Of a stretch of DNA of 64,000 nucleotides, positions 34,249 through 43,215 are shown in pieces. This DNA comes from CAZNUM01 sp964539305. Its GTDB lineage: Bacteria; Fidelibacterota; Marinisomatia; Marinisomatales; TCS55. Below the pieces are notes generated by a model, which was not told the origin of the DNA, searched no databases, and worked only from the letters and a program-made list of their open reading frames with translations. Each line of letters begins with the position of its first letter. The stretch's first letter is position 1. The DNA is taken from assembly GCA_964539305.1 (NCBI GenBank), contig CAZIIM010000010.1:1-64000 (forward strand), read 5' to 3'. A program made the translations under genes and the position numbers.

Positions 34249-36117
34249 GTGCCCCAGATTGTCATTGGAACGGCCGGTCATATCGACCATGGGAAAACGG
34301 CGCTGGTAAAAGCGCTGACAGGCACCGATACGGACCGGTTGGCGGAAGAAAAAGCCAGGGGCATGACGATCGATTTGGGTTTTGCGTTTCTGACACCCAA
34401 TGTGACGATCATCGATGTCCCCGGTCATGAAAAATTTATTCGGAATATGGTGGCAGGGGTTGCCACCATTCACATTGCTTTATTAGTGGTGGCGGCGGAT
34501 GATGGAGTAATGCCACAGACGAGGGAACACCTTCATATCCTTAATTTACTGGGAATCCCCCGTGGTATTATTGTGGTGACAAAAACCGATCTGGCAGAAG
34601 ACCCGGAATGGGTGGATCTGGTAGAAGGGGATATCCGTGAAATGGTGAAAGGAACCTTTTTGGAATCAGCCCCGATATTGAGGACTTCTGTGAATACCAA
34701 CGAGGGGATTGAACCTTTACGAGAGCAGTTAATCAAGATCGCTGATCAGGTAGAACAATTATCCGATCGCGGATTTTTCCGGCTACCGGTTGATCGCGTC
34801 TTCACTAAAAAAGGGTTTGGTTCCGTTGTAACAGGAACCGTGTTATCCGGTCGCGCCCAGGTGGGAGACGCATTGGAATTACTTCCTCAGAAAGAGCAGG
34901 TGAAGATCAGGGGGATTCAGAGCCACGGTTTGACGGTTGAAAGCGTCTCTATGGGAGACCGGGCGGCACTGAATCTGGCGGGGACGGAGCGCAGCACCAT
35001 TAAACGGGGGGTAGAATTAGCCACCCCGGACTGGATTGAACCGAGTCGCAAATTTATCGCTCAAGTGATGCTGATCCCCGCTTCCGGTTGGGAGCTAAAG
35101 AACAGGCAGCGACTACATATTCACCTGGGTACAGCCGTCGTTCTCGGGAGAGTCCAGATCCCCGCCCGGAAGGCAATGAAGCCGGGCCAGAAAGGAAATG
35201 TTATCCTTCATCTTGAGGAGGAATTACCAACTGTCATGGATGATCGATTTGTTATTCGTACTTATTCACCCATGATCACCCTCGGGGGAGGTAAAATATT
35301 GGATCCAAATCCTTTCTTTAAAGGGAAAGAATTGAAAGAATGGGCTGTGAATCTGAATCCAAATCCTGAAAAGCGACTCATTCAGTTCATTCGTCACACA
35401 AAACGAACACCAAAATCTGCCCAGGAATGGTCGCATATCTTTCATCAATCTGAATTATGGGTTCAAACTGTCTTAGAAAAAGCAGGGGGTCAAAATGAGG
35501 GTGGCTTTATATTTTTCCCGGAAGATCGGGATGGAAACAGAAAACTGATTCTGAATTGCCTTAAAACATTTCACCGGAATAACCCGTACCAGAAAGGAAT
35601 GCCAACCGATCATCTTAGCAAGGAAACCAAACTTGATATTCGCTGGTTATCCTATCTTATGTCTCGGCTGGAGATGGAAAGGGTGGTTAAGACTGTTCCG
35701 GGGGGCTATGCCCAGGCTAGTCATGAGGTCAATTTCTCAGAAGAAGATGAACATTCGGCAAAGCGGATACAATCCCAATTAAGGACCCTGGAGTTTCAAC
35801 TGGTTCCGGCCGAAAGTCTATCGGAACATGTGGACCTTCCTTCAAAGAAAGTGCTGGAGTTATTACACGTTCTGAAAGATCAGGGAATTGTCGTTGAAGT
35901 GGTCGCCGATCGGTGGCTTCTTAAACAGAAACTGGACGAACTGCTTGAAAAACTGAAAATCCACTTCCAAAATCAAAAATATTTATCGGTGGCTGACTTT
36001 AAAACGCTCACGAATACGACGAGAAAAGCCAGCATACCGCTATTGGAATATTGTGATCGCTTCGAATATACAGAACGGCAGGGGGATAAAAGAACAGCAG
36101 GGGCAGGTTTAAATTGA
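34249..36117 (+). CDS. selB: Selenocysteine-specific translation elongation factor SelB
   Basis: A 622-residue EF-Tu relative starting at GTG 34249, one base after selA. G motifs are GTAGHIDHGKTALVKAL, GMTIDLGFAF, DVPGHEKFIRNMVAG and TKTDL; EF-Tu-like domains II and III follow, then a C-terminal ~260-residue winged-helix region that would bind the SECIS element (FPEDRDGN..., AESLSEHVDLPSKKVLELLHVLKDQG). It delivers Sec-tRNA to in-frame UGA. The stop overlaps the TTG of mutS by 3 bases, coupling the two. Confidence 0.95.
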   Translation: MPQIVIGTAGHIDHGKTALVKALTGTDTDRLAEEKARGMTIDLGFAFLTPNVTIIDVPGHEKFIRNMVAGVATIHIALLVVAADDGVMPQTREHLHILNLLGIPRGIIVVTKTDLAEDPEWVDLVEGDIREMVKGTFLESAPILRTSVNTNEGIEPLREQLIKIADQVEQLSDRGFFRLPVDRVFTKKGFGSVVTGTVLSGRAQVGDALELLPQKEQVKIRGIQSHGLTVESVSMGDRAALNLAGTERSTIKRGVELATPDWIEPSRKFIAQVMLIPASGWELKNRQRLHIHLGTAVVLGRVQIPARKAMKPGQKGNVILHLEEELPTVMDDRFVIRTYSPMITLGGGKILDPNPFFKGKELKEWAVNLNPNPEKRLIQFIRHTKRTPKSAQEWSHIFHQSELWVQTVLEKAGGQNEGGFIFFPEDRDGNRKLILNCLKTFHRNNPYQKGMPTDHLSKETKLDIRWLSYLMSRLEMERVVKTVPGGYAQASHEVNFSEEDEHSAKRIQSQLRTLEFQLVPAESLSEHVDLPSKKVLELLHVLKDQGIVVEVVADRWLLKQKLDELLEKLKIHFQNQKYLSVADFKTLTNTTRKASIPLLEYCDRFEYTERQGDKRTAGAGLN

Positions 36118-38702
36118 AAAAGACCCCGGCAGGAACACCGCTAATGCGTCAGTACAATGAAGTCAAGCGACAGTACCCGGATACAATTATTTTATTCCGG
36201 ATGGGGGATTTTTACGAAACATTCAATGAAGATGCAAAAATTACCTCCAAAGTGTTGGGTATCGTGCTGACGGAACGTTCCAACGGGGCTGCAGCCCACG
36301 TACCGTTGGCTGGGTTCCCTTACCATGCTCTCGATAATTATTTACATAAACTGGTCAATGCCGGTCATCGGGTGGCTATTTGTGAACAGGTGGAGGATCC
36401 GAAACTGGCGAAAGGAATTGTAAAGCGGGAAGTCGTGGAAGTGGTCACTCCCGGAACGATTGCCACCAACCCGGCGCTGGACCGGAAAACGAATCAATAT
36501 CTGGCGGCGCTGTTGATTGAAAAGAACCAGACCGGCTATGCTGTGCTGGATCAGTCCACGGGAGAATTTTATGTTGGAGAATGTCCTGAGGATAAACTGG
36601 TGGAAGCACTCCGGAAGTTTGCTCCCCGGGAAGTACTTGTAACGGAAAATAGTGTCTATTCCACTTCAACCTGGTACCGTGGACTGAAACCCTTTGTAAC
36701 CAAAATTGAAAGCTGGTTGTTTGATTATGAGCAGGGGATACGTTTATTGACAGAACACTTCCATGTTTCGTCTCTGAAAGGATTTGGTTGTGCCGAAATA
36801 AGGTTAGGCGTAGCGGCGGCGGGGGCACTGTATGCTCATGTGACCCAGGCCTTGGGGGGTAATCTGGACCACGTGACCACTCTCAAACCGGTAACGGACC
36901 AGGATGTCATGGGGCTGGATGGATTTACCATCCGGAATCTTGAAATATTTAAATCGTTGGCTACCCAGGGCATCCATGGTACACTGATTAACGGGTTAGA
37001 TGAAACAATCACGGCGGGTGGTGGCCGGCGTTTGAAAAAGTGGCTATTGAATCCTTCTACCAATCGAACGGTACTGGAGCATCGTCTGACCATTGTAGAG
37101 GAATTAACAAAAGATAAGCCCCTCTTGAAGAACCTCCAGGACTGCTTTAAACGCATTTCCGATATTGAACGCATTATTGGCAAGATCAGCCGGGGCAAGG
37201 TCACTCCAAAAGAAATCAATGGACTGCGACTGAGTCTGGAGATGATTCACGAAATCAGCAACTTGATCCAGTCTGCAGGAAAGAAAGAATTATTGACGCT
37301 CATTCAGGAATTTGAAGACATTACTGAAATTATTCAACGGATTCGCCAAATCCTTAATCCAGAGGCGCCTAATCAGGTGAAACAGGGCCAGGTGATTAAT
37401 TCGGGAGTCGACAAGAAATTGGACGAGCTGCGGGCTTTGTCTTCCGGTGGGAAGGAATGGATCGTTGCGTTACAGGAGAAGGAACGGAAACGGACAGGGA
37501 TTCCGACCTTGAAAGTAGGTTTTAACAAGGTATTTGGGTACTATCTGGAAATTACCCGCACCCACCATGAAAAAGTCCCGGAAGAGTACATTCGCAAGCA
37601 GACCCTGGTGAATTCGGAGCGATTTGTTACACCGGAGTTGAAAGAATATGAAGAAAAAATTCTAACGGCTGAAGAAGAAATCGAAAAGATTGAAACCCGG
37701 TTATTTGATGAACTGGCCCGGGATATTTTATCCGAAGCCCCGCGGTTACAAAAAAATGCGGATATTTTAAGTCAGTTGGATGTTTTGGCGGCCTTTACCC
37801 AGGTCGCCCTGAGGCATCGGTACAACCGCCCGGTTCTAACCGAAGAACCTGTCCTGGAAATTCAGGCAGGGCGTCATCCAGTCGTCGAATGGTTGCTGCC
37901 CAGTACGGAGCGATTTGTTCCCAATGATCTGACCATGGACGCCCGAACAAGCCAAATTCATCTGATTACAGGGCCTAATATGGCGGGTAAGTCAACTTAT
38001 TTACGGCAAACCGGTTTAATCGTTCTTTTGGCTCAGGTGGGTTCGTTTGTCCCTGCGGACAAAGCAGTGATCGGCATTGTGGACAAACTGTTTACTCGTG
38101 TCGGGGCCAGCGATAATCTTTCTGGCGGTGAAAGCACTTTCTTGGTAGAGATGAATGAAGCTGCCAATATTCTCAACAATGCCACCCATCGCAGTCTCAT
38201 CCTGTTGGATGAAATCGGGCGTGGAACCGCTACTTATGACGGCTTATCGCTGGCCTGGTCCATCACCGAATATTTACACAATCATCCAGAAGTGGGAGCC
38301 AGGACACTATTTGCAACCCATTATCACGAGTTGACCGACCTGGAACATACGCTGAATCGATTAAAGAATTACCATGTGGCGGTGAAGGAATTCGGTGATA
38401 AAATCGTTTTTTTACGGAAGATCGAACCTGGTCCAGGCGATAAGAGTTACGGAATTCATGTGGCTCAAATGGCAGGGTTACCCAGGGAGGTGATTCTCCG
38501 GGCGAAGGATATTTTGAACCATTATCTCGCAAGCCGGAGTGAAGAAAGCCGTCAGACGGAGGTGGAAGTGGATCAGCTTTCCTTTTTTGAGGAACGGGAA
38601 TCTGCCTTAAAGAAAGATTTGGCAGATCTGGATGTGTTCAATATGACACCCCTGGAAGCCATTCAAAAACTGGATGAGCTGAAAAAGAAACATGGCCTAT
38701 AA
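36114..38702 (+). CDS. mutS: DNA mismatch repair protein MutS
   Basis: An 862-residue MutS1. The mismatch-probing Phe-x-Glu is MGDFYETF (Phe-33, Glu-35). The ATPase domain has ITGPNMAGKSTYLRQ near residue 622, DEIGRGTATYDGLSLAW and FATHYHELTDLE. The C-terminal helix-turn-helix region is short, with LSFFEERESALKKDL. It starts with TTG 36114 overlapping the selB stop (TTGA) and itself overlaps the next gene by 11 bases. mutL is not in the window. Confidence 0.96.
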   Translation: MKKTPAGTPLMRQYNEVKRQYPDTIILFRMGDFYETFNEDAKITSKVLGIVLTERSNGAAAHVPLAGFPYHALDNYLHKLVNAGHRVAICEQVEDPKLAKGIVKREVVEVVTPGTIATNPALDRKTNQYLAALLIEKNQTGYAVLDQSTGEFYVGECPEDKLVEALRKFAPREVLVTENSVYSTSTWYRGLKPFVTKIESWLFDYEQGIRLLTEHFHVSSLKGFGCAEIRLGVAAAGALYAHVTQALGGNLDHVTTLKPVTDQDVMGLDGFTIRNLEIFKSLATQGIHGTLINGLDETITAGGGRRLKKWLLNPSTNRTVLEHRLTIVEELTKDKPLLKNLQDCFKRISDIERIIGKISRGKVTPKEINGLRLSLEMIHEISNLIQSAGKKELLTLIQEFEDITEIIQRIRQILNPEAPNQVKQGQVINSGVDKKLDELRALSSGGKEWIVALQEKERKRTGIPTLKVGFNKVFGYYLEITRTHHEKVPEEYIRKQTLVNSERFVTPELKEYEEKILTAEEEIEKIETRLFDELARDILSEAPRLQKNADILSQLDVLAAFTQVALRHRYNRPVLTEEPVLEIQAGRHPVVEWLLPSTERFVPNDLTMDARTSQIHLITGPNMAGKSTYLRQTGLIVLLAQVGSFVPADKAVIGIVDKLFTRVGASDNLSGGESTFLVEMNEAANILNNATHRSLILLDEIGRGTATYDGLSLAWSITEYLHNHPEVGARTLFATHYHELTDLEHTLNRLKNYHVAVKEFGDKIVFLRKIEPGPGDKSYGIHVAQMAGLPREVILRAKDILNHYLASRSEESRQTEVEVDQLSFFEERESALKKDLADLDVFNMTPLEAIQKLDELKKKHGL

Positions 38703-39771
38703 ACGTATCGGGGAAGTCTTGTTGTATTTAGGCTTCCTTACCTTGTTTCTATCCAATGACGTCTCTGGGCAAACCTATTGGGTTCGGTACGGTTGGCAAA
38801 CCTTTCGGAATGCAGGCGATGCGCGTATCTTGGCATTAGGGGGGCATCAGGCTGCCGATATTGGGACATCAGTGGCACCCATGTTCAATCCGGCCACCGC
38901 CGGCAGGGTTGGCCTCCAGGGTCTTACCTACGCTCACCAGAGTCGTCTGGCAGGAATGATTAACAGTGATTTACTGGCTTTTCCCGTGACGCTTCGAAAC
39001 CAGCATCTTTTAAACATAATTCTGCTTTACGAAGGGATTGCCCAGATTCCGGATACCCGCGATCTGTTACTCGATTTTGGTGCGGACGGGGTTCCCGGTA
39101 CCGGTGATTCAGGAGAAGGGAACGGAATCCTTGACGAAGGAGAACGACTGAACGAAGAGGAGTTGAAATATTTTTCCCAGCGACAGATCGGTTTGTATTT
39201 CAGCACGGCCTGGAGCTGGCAGAAATTCAGAGTGGGACTGGGCCTGAAAGGGTTGCACCATGTCCTGGGAGATTACAGTGCTCTAGGGATCGGAATGGAC
39301 CTTGGATTAACAGCAGAACCATGGCCGAATGGCCGCCTTGGTCTGACTTTGAGGGATATTTCCACATCCTGGCTGATCTGGGACAATGGAACGGTGGAAC
39401 GGGCAGCACCTGCAATGCTGGCGGGACTCTCCCAGCGGTATTCATTTTCTGGTCTCCCCATTACCGTCACAGGATATACATCGGTGGAGGTGGAAACGGA
39501 AGATGCTGCTCTTTCGGATGATTTTACCATTGGTGGGAAAGGGGGGAATTTTCATCTGGGAATCAATGTGGTTTACGATTACAAAGTGGCTCTTCGCCTG
39601 GGGCGAAACGGGGTCGGATCAAGAACCGCTGGAATGGGTTTGAGCTGGGAACATTTTTCCCTGGATTACGCCTTTCAGGCCGAACCTCAGGGCTCAGGCC
39701 TCGGAACCAGTCATTATTTATCGTTTTCGTTTGATCCGGAGTGGTTGAAAAAAATGGTTACGGAGTTATGA
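38692..39771 (+). CDS. PorV/UPF0164-like outer-membrane beta-barrel protein
   Basis: A 359-residue protein with signal peptide (LLYLGFLTLFLSNDVSGQ) and beta-barrel-like alternation. The mature N-terminus (FRNAGDARILALGGHQAADIGTSVAPMFNPA) is the PorV/UPF0164 signature shared with FadL-type barrels of FCB bacteria; PorV carries cargo for type IX secretion in Bacteroidetes. Around residues 125-145 there is an acidic DFGADGVPGTGDSGEGNGIL loop resembling a metal-binding insertion. No other type IX genes are in the window, so a link to secretion is only possible. It overlaps mutS by 11 bases. Confidence 0.78.
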   Translation: MAYKRIGEVLLYLGFLTLFLSNDVSGQTYWVRYGWQTFRNAGDARILALGGHQAADIGTSVAPMFNPATAGRVGLQGLTYAHQSRLAGMINSDLLAFPVTLRNQHLLNIILLYEGIAQIPDTRDLLLDFGADGVPGTGDSGEGNGILDEGERLNEEELKYFSQRQIGLYFSTAWSWQKFRVGLGLKGLHHVLGDYSALGIGMDLGLTAEPWPNGRLGLTLRDISTSWLIWDNGTVERAAPAMLAGLSQRYSFSGLPITVTGYTSVEVETEDAALSDDFTIGGKGGNFHLGINVVYDYKVALRLGRNGVGSRTAGMGLSWEHFSLDYAFQAEPQGSGLGTSHYLSFSFDPEWLKKMVTEL

Positions 39772-39840
39772 TAGCTAAAGCTTCAAACTGCCCTTTTGAA
39801 AAATTTTATTAAATGAAGCCAACATTGCAATGGAGTTAAA

Positions 39841-40653
39841 ATGACAGATTTTAAACAGAAACGTGTTTTAATCACGGGGGCTGCCAGTGGAATCGGTCGG
39901 CTGATGGCTGAAAAAATCGGGGAGAGCGGCGGAGAACTCGTTCTATGGGATATAAATGAGACCGGATTACGGGAGTTTCATGATGAACTTCTGAAAAAGG
40001 GGGTAGTGGTTTCTACCTATGTTTGCGACTTATGCAATCGGATAGAAATTGAATCGGTGGCCGAAAAGGTATTAATGGAGGGAGATCCCATTGACATTCT
40101 CATAAACAACGCTGGGATTATCTCCGGGAATCCACTCCTGGAAATTCCAACCGAATCAATTGAAAAAACATTTCAGGTGAATACTTTGTCCCATTTCTGG
40201 ACAGTCCGGGCCTTTCTTCCAGCCATGCTGGAACGGAACGAAGGTCACATCGTCACGATTGCTTCTGCCGGCGGACTTGTAGGAAGCACCCGTCTAACCG
40301 ATTATAGTGCCAGTAAGTTTGCGGTGGTTGGCTTCACCGAATCCCTGAGGATGGAATTAAAGCAAAGGGATAGTGCTGTTCGAACCACCGTCGTTTGCCC
40401 TTTTTTCATTGATACAGGAATGTTTGCAGGGGCAAAGACGCGCTTTCCATTATTAATACCGATTCTTTCACCTGAATATTCCGTAAACCGAATATTGAAA
40501 GCCATCCGGCGCAATCGGGAACGGTTAATCATGCCCCGGTTTGCCTATTTGAATTTCCCCTTGCGATTGTTACCGGTTTCATTATTTGACGCGTTAATGG
40601 AATTCTTTGGCGTTACCCATGCCATGGATGATTTTCAAGGTCGGCAGGATTAG
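39841..40653 (+). CDS. Short-chain dehydrogenase/reductase
   Basis: A 270-residue classical SDR. NAD(P) motif TGAASGIG is at residues ~12-19; NNAGI (~89), catalytic Ser in TIASAGGLVG, and YSASK (Tyr/Lys, residues ~155-160) are all present. The C-terminal segment (NFPLRLLPVSLFDALMEFFGV) is hydrophobic, as in membrane-associated retinol/steroid-type SDRs that reduce ketones or aldehydes on lipids. The actual substrate is unknown. A TGGAGT element precedes the ATG. An 11-bp hairpin overlaps its stop codon. Confidence 0.9.
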   Translation: MTDFKQKRVLITGAASGIGRLMAEKIGESGGELVLWDINETGLREFHDELLKKGVVVSTYVCDLCNRIEIESVAEKVLMEGDPIDILINNAGIISGNPLLEIPTESIEKTFQVNTLSHFWTVRAFLPAMLERNEGHIVTIASAGGLVGSTRLTDYSASKFAVVGFTESLRMELKQRDSAVRTTVVCPFFIDTGMFAGAKTRFPLLIPILSPEYSVNRILKAIRRNRERLIMPRFAYLNFPLRLLPVSLFDALMEFFGVTHAMDDFQGRQD

Positions 40654-40672
40654 GATTGTCCTCCTAATCCTG
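40645..40672. terminator. Hairpin at the SDR gene's 3' end (no T-tract)
   Basis: caggattagga (40645-40655) and tcctaatcctg (40662-40672) form an 11-base-pair perfect stem with a 6-base loop, overlapping the TAG stop at 40651-40653. Without a following T-run it may be a weak terminator or an RNA 3'-end stabiliser. The 101 bases up to yicC hold no gene. Confidence 0.45.
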
Positions 40673-40754
40673 ATAATTGAGATTTTCGGTATTGACCTTG
40701 TTAGCAGTACTCATTCCGGGATAAATTAACAGACTTTTTCGGGACTCAATTCAA

Positions 40755-41615
40755 GTGATTCAAAGTATGACGGGATTCGGCCGGGGAACGGCGGATCAGA
40801 ACTCCACACAAATCACCGCCCTTATTAAGGCGGTGAATGGTCGTTTTTTGGAAATTCGTTTCCGGGGACTGGAATTGGATCCGGAAGATGAAAAATTGCT
40901 GCGGGAGGTTATTACCCAGGAATTGATCCGGGGAACGGTCTTTGTTACACTGGATATGAATTCCAATAGCGGAACGCAAGAACTCAGCTTTAACCGGGAA
41001 CGGTTTGAAGCCATTGAATCCATTCTACTGGATATTCAAAAGGAGTACGGTCGCCACCTTGATCTGGGTGAAATTCTGACAACGAACGATTTGTTTTCCT
41101 ATGTCAAAGGGAATGCAGCCGAACCTCAATTAATGGTGTCGGCCATTAAGGCTGCCTGCCGGGAAGTAGTGGAAATGCGGCGGGCGGAAGGGAAAAAATT
41201 ACAGGATGATCTGGATGCGCGCCTGAGCCTCGTTGAAAAAGCATTACTCACTTTGGAACAGGGATTGCCGGAAGAATTGAAAAACAGACAGACCCAATAC
41301 CGGGAACGCATCCAGGCCCTTCTAGGGGATGTAAACCTGGATGAGAGTCGTGTCCTCCAGGAAGCGGCTTTCCTGGCGGAAAGGGGGGATGTGACCGAGG
41401 AAGTCGTACGCTTGAAAAGCCACTTCCTCCAGTTCAGAAATTTACTAAAGGAGAAGGATCCGGTAGGACGAAAATTGAACTTTTTGCTTCAGGAAATGGG
41501 TCGTGAAATCAATACCATCGGGGCAAAATGCTCTTCGGAGAAAAGCATCGCCCAGGTCATTATTATGAAAGATGAAGCAGAAAAGATGCGGGAACAAATT
41601 CAAAATGTGCTGTAA
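40755..41615 (+). CDS. yicC: YicC family endoribonuclease
   Basis: A 286-residue protein starting at GTG 40755, giving the conserved MIQSMTGFGRG. Other landmarks are KAVNGRFLEIRFRG and the C-terminal GRKLNFLLQEMGREINTIGAKCS, which defines the YicC/YloC family. Members are metal-dependent RNases acting on small or unstructured RNAs. It is followed after 15 bases by gmk and then rpoZ, an order conserved in many bacteria. Confidence 0.93.
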   Translation: MIQSMTGFGRGTADQNSTQITALIKAVNGRFLEIRFRGLELDPEDEKLLREVITQELIRGTVFVTLDMNSNSGTQELSFNRERFEAIESILLDIQKEYGRHLDLGEILTTNDLFSYVKGNAAEPQLMVSAIKAACREVVEMRRAEGKKLQDDLDARLSLVEKALLTLEQGLPEELKNRQTQYRERIQALLGDVNLDESRVLQEAAFLAERGDVTEEVVRLKSHFLQFRNLLKEKDPVGRKLNFLLQEMGREINTIGAKCSSEKSIAQVIIMKDEAEKMREQIQNVL

Positions 41616-41630
41616 CACCACAAACACGAG

Positions 41631-42209
41631 ATGAAAAATTTAATTATTATATCGGCTCCTTCCGGTTCTGGCAAAACGACCCTGTGCAAAGCACTGATGC
41701 GACAGAATCCGGAAATCCGTTTTTCTGTTTCCTGTACAACCCGTCCCCGCCGTCCGAATGAGGTGGATGGGGTGGATTATTATTTCATGACAAACGCTGA
41801 ATTTGAGGCACGGATTCAGAAAGATGAATTTGCTGAATGGGAGCAGATTCACGGAAATTTTTATTATGGTACTCTGAAAAAAACGCTGGAAGATGCAATT
41901 CGAAATGAATCCTTTCTGCTGCTTGAACTGGATGTTCAGGGGGCCATGTCGCTGAAAAAGCTATATCCGGAAAACCACCTGTCTATTTTTATCATGCCTC
42001 CAAGTCTGGATGAGTTGAAAATCCGCCTTCGAAAAAGGGGAACCGACTCGGAAGAAAGGATTAAAAAACGTTTAGAGCGCTTGAATCATGAATTAAGTTT
42101 TAAAAAATATTTTGATTATGAGGTCGTGAATGACAATCTGGATACAGCCGTAGAAAAAATTGTAGAAATCATTAACTTGGAAAACGAAGGGATACTTTAT
42201 GGCACTTGA
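41631..42209 (+). CDS. gmk: Guanylate kinase
   Basis: A 192-residue kinase converting GMP to GDP. The P-loop is SAPSGSGKTTLCKAL (residues ~6-20). The GMP-binding SCTTRPRRPNEVDGVDYYF and LLELDVQGAM blocks follow, and RLRKRGTDSEERIKKRL is the lid. It overlaps rpoZ by 11 bases. Its product feeds (p)ppGpp synthesis by the Rel protein encoded 2.4 kb downstream. Confidence 0.96.
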   Translation: MKNLIIISAPSGSGKTTLCKALMRQNPEIRFSVSCTTRPRRPNEVDGVDYYFMTNAEFEARIQKDEFAEWEQIHGNFYYGTLKKTLEDAIRNESFLLLELDVQGAMSLKKLYPENHLSIFIMPPSLDELKIRLRKRGTDSEERIKKRLERLNHELSFKKYFDYEVVNDNLDTAVEKIVEIINLENEGILYGT

Positions 42210-42480
42210 ACCACTATCAATCCGAAAAATGGAAAAACAGACCAAGGATCAGTATGAAGCTGTGGTTGTAATCTCACAGCGGGCTAAACAGATCCTTCAG
42301 AATCGAATGGTCGAACGGATGCTGGAGAGCACGGAAGAAACGGAATTGACCGTGTTTGAAGAAGTTCCGGATAAAAATCCGGAGGATTATGAAGAAAAAG
42401 AAAAACCCACCACACAGGCAGTGAACGAATTTCTCGAAGGAAAATTGAAGTGGAAAAAGGTTGAGTCCGAAGAGGAATAA
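42199..42480 (+). CDS. rpoZ: DNA-directed RNA polymerase omega subunit (RpoZ/Rpb6 type)
   Basis: A 93-residue protein of the omega/Rpb6 family. The core DQYEAVVVISQRAKQIL contains the conserved AV.......R...L pattern and a C-terminal KPTTQAVNEFLEGKLKW follows. The middle is unusually acidic (EEVPDKNPEDYEEKEK). The ATG lies inside the gmk end. Omega helps assemble beta-prime and mediates ppGpp binding. The identity is supported by the yicC-gmk-rpoZ order. Confidence 0.88.
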   Translation: MALEPLSIRKMEKQTKDQYEAVVVISQRAKQILQNRMVERMLESTEETELTVFEEVPDKNPEDYEEKEKPTTQAVNEFLEGKLKWKKVESEEE

Positions 42481-42491
42481 CACCCTTTTCC

Positions 42492-43181
42492 ATGGCTTCT
42501 GTTCTGAAAGATGATGTAAAACGATATTTAATCCAAACGCGTGAACTCTATGGGGACACACTTTATCTTTCCCCCGATAAAGTGTCACCACCATCGGCGT
42601 CCAGGATGGCGCTGTCCCCTGAATTTGAACCCACCCTGGATGCCTTCCACCGCCAAATTGAAACCTGCCAACGCTGTCCCCTGGGGGAGAGCCGAAATAA
42701 ATTTGTTTTTGGAGTAGGGGATCCTAACGCCAGCCTGGTGTTGGTAGGGGAGGCCCCCGGCTCTGAAGAAGACCGTTTAGGCGAACCTTTTGTGGGTAAA
42801 GCCGGTCATCTCCTGGATAAAATCCTGGCCGCCATTCACCGCGACCGCTGGCACGATGTTTTTATTTGCAATGTTTTAAAATGCCGCCCTCCCAATAATC
42901 GGGACCCGCTGCGATCGGAAGTGGACCAGTGTGAACCCTATCTCATTCATCAAATTGGTTTGATAATGCCAAAACTCATTGTAGCTTTGGGACGGGTTGC
43001 CGGAAAGACCCTTTTGGGTGTGGAAAAACCGTTGAAAAGTATGCGTGGCGTCATTCATGATTACCACGGTACCCCCTTGATTGTAACCTATCATCCGGCT
43101 GCCCTGCTGCGGAATCCCGGGTGGAAACCGGAAGCCTGGAAAGATTTTCAATGGATCCGGGATCTTTTAAAAGAATTGTAA
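42492..43181 (+). CDS. Family 4 (UDGa-type) uracil-DNA glycosylase with Fe-S cluster
   Basis: A 229-residue glycosylase that excises uracil from DNA. Catalytic-site motif LVGEAPGSEEDRLGEPFVGKAG (positions ~76-97) and the closing VTYHPAALLRNP are family 4 signatures. Cysteines in CQRCPLG, LKCRPP and DQCEPYL would ligate a [4Fe-4S] cluster. An N-terminal ~45-residue extension precedes the core. It is 11 bases after rpoZ. A second, distinct UDG (family 5) is encoded at 62809-63540. Confidence 0.93.
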   Translation: MASVLKDDVKRYLIQTRELYGDTLYLSPDKVSPPSASRMALSPEFEPTLDAFHRQIETCQRCPLGESRNKFVFGVGDPNASLVLVGEAPGSEEDRLGEPFVGKAGHLLDKILAAIHRDRWHDVFICNVLKCRPPNNRDPLRSEVDQCEPYLIHQIGLIMPKLIVALGRVAGKTLLGVEKPLKSMRGVIHDYHGTPLIVTYHPAALLRNPGWKPEAWKDFQWIRDLLKEL

Positions 43182-43215
43182 CCAGATGAATGATGAATCT
43201 GTATGGATTGGATGA

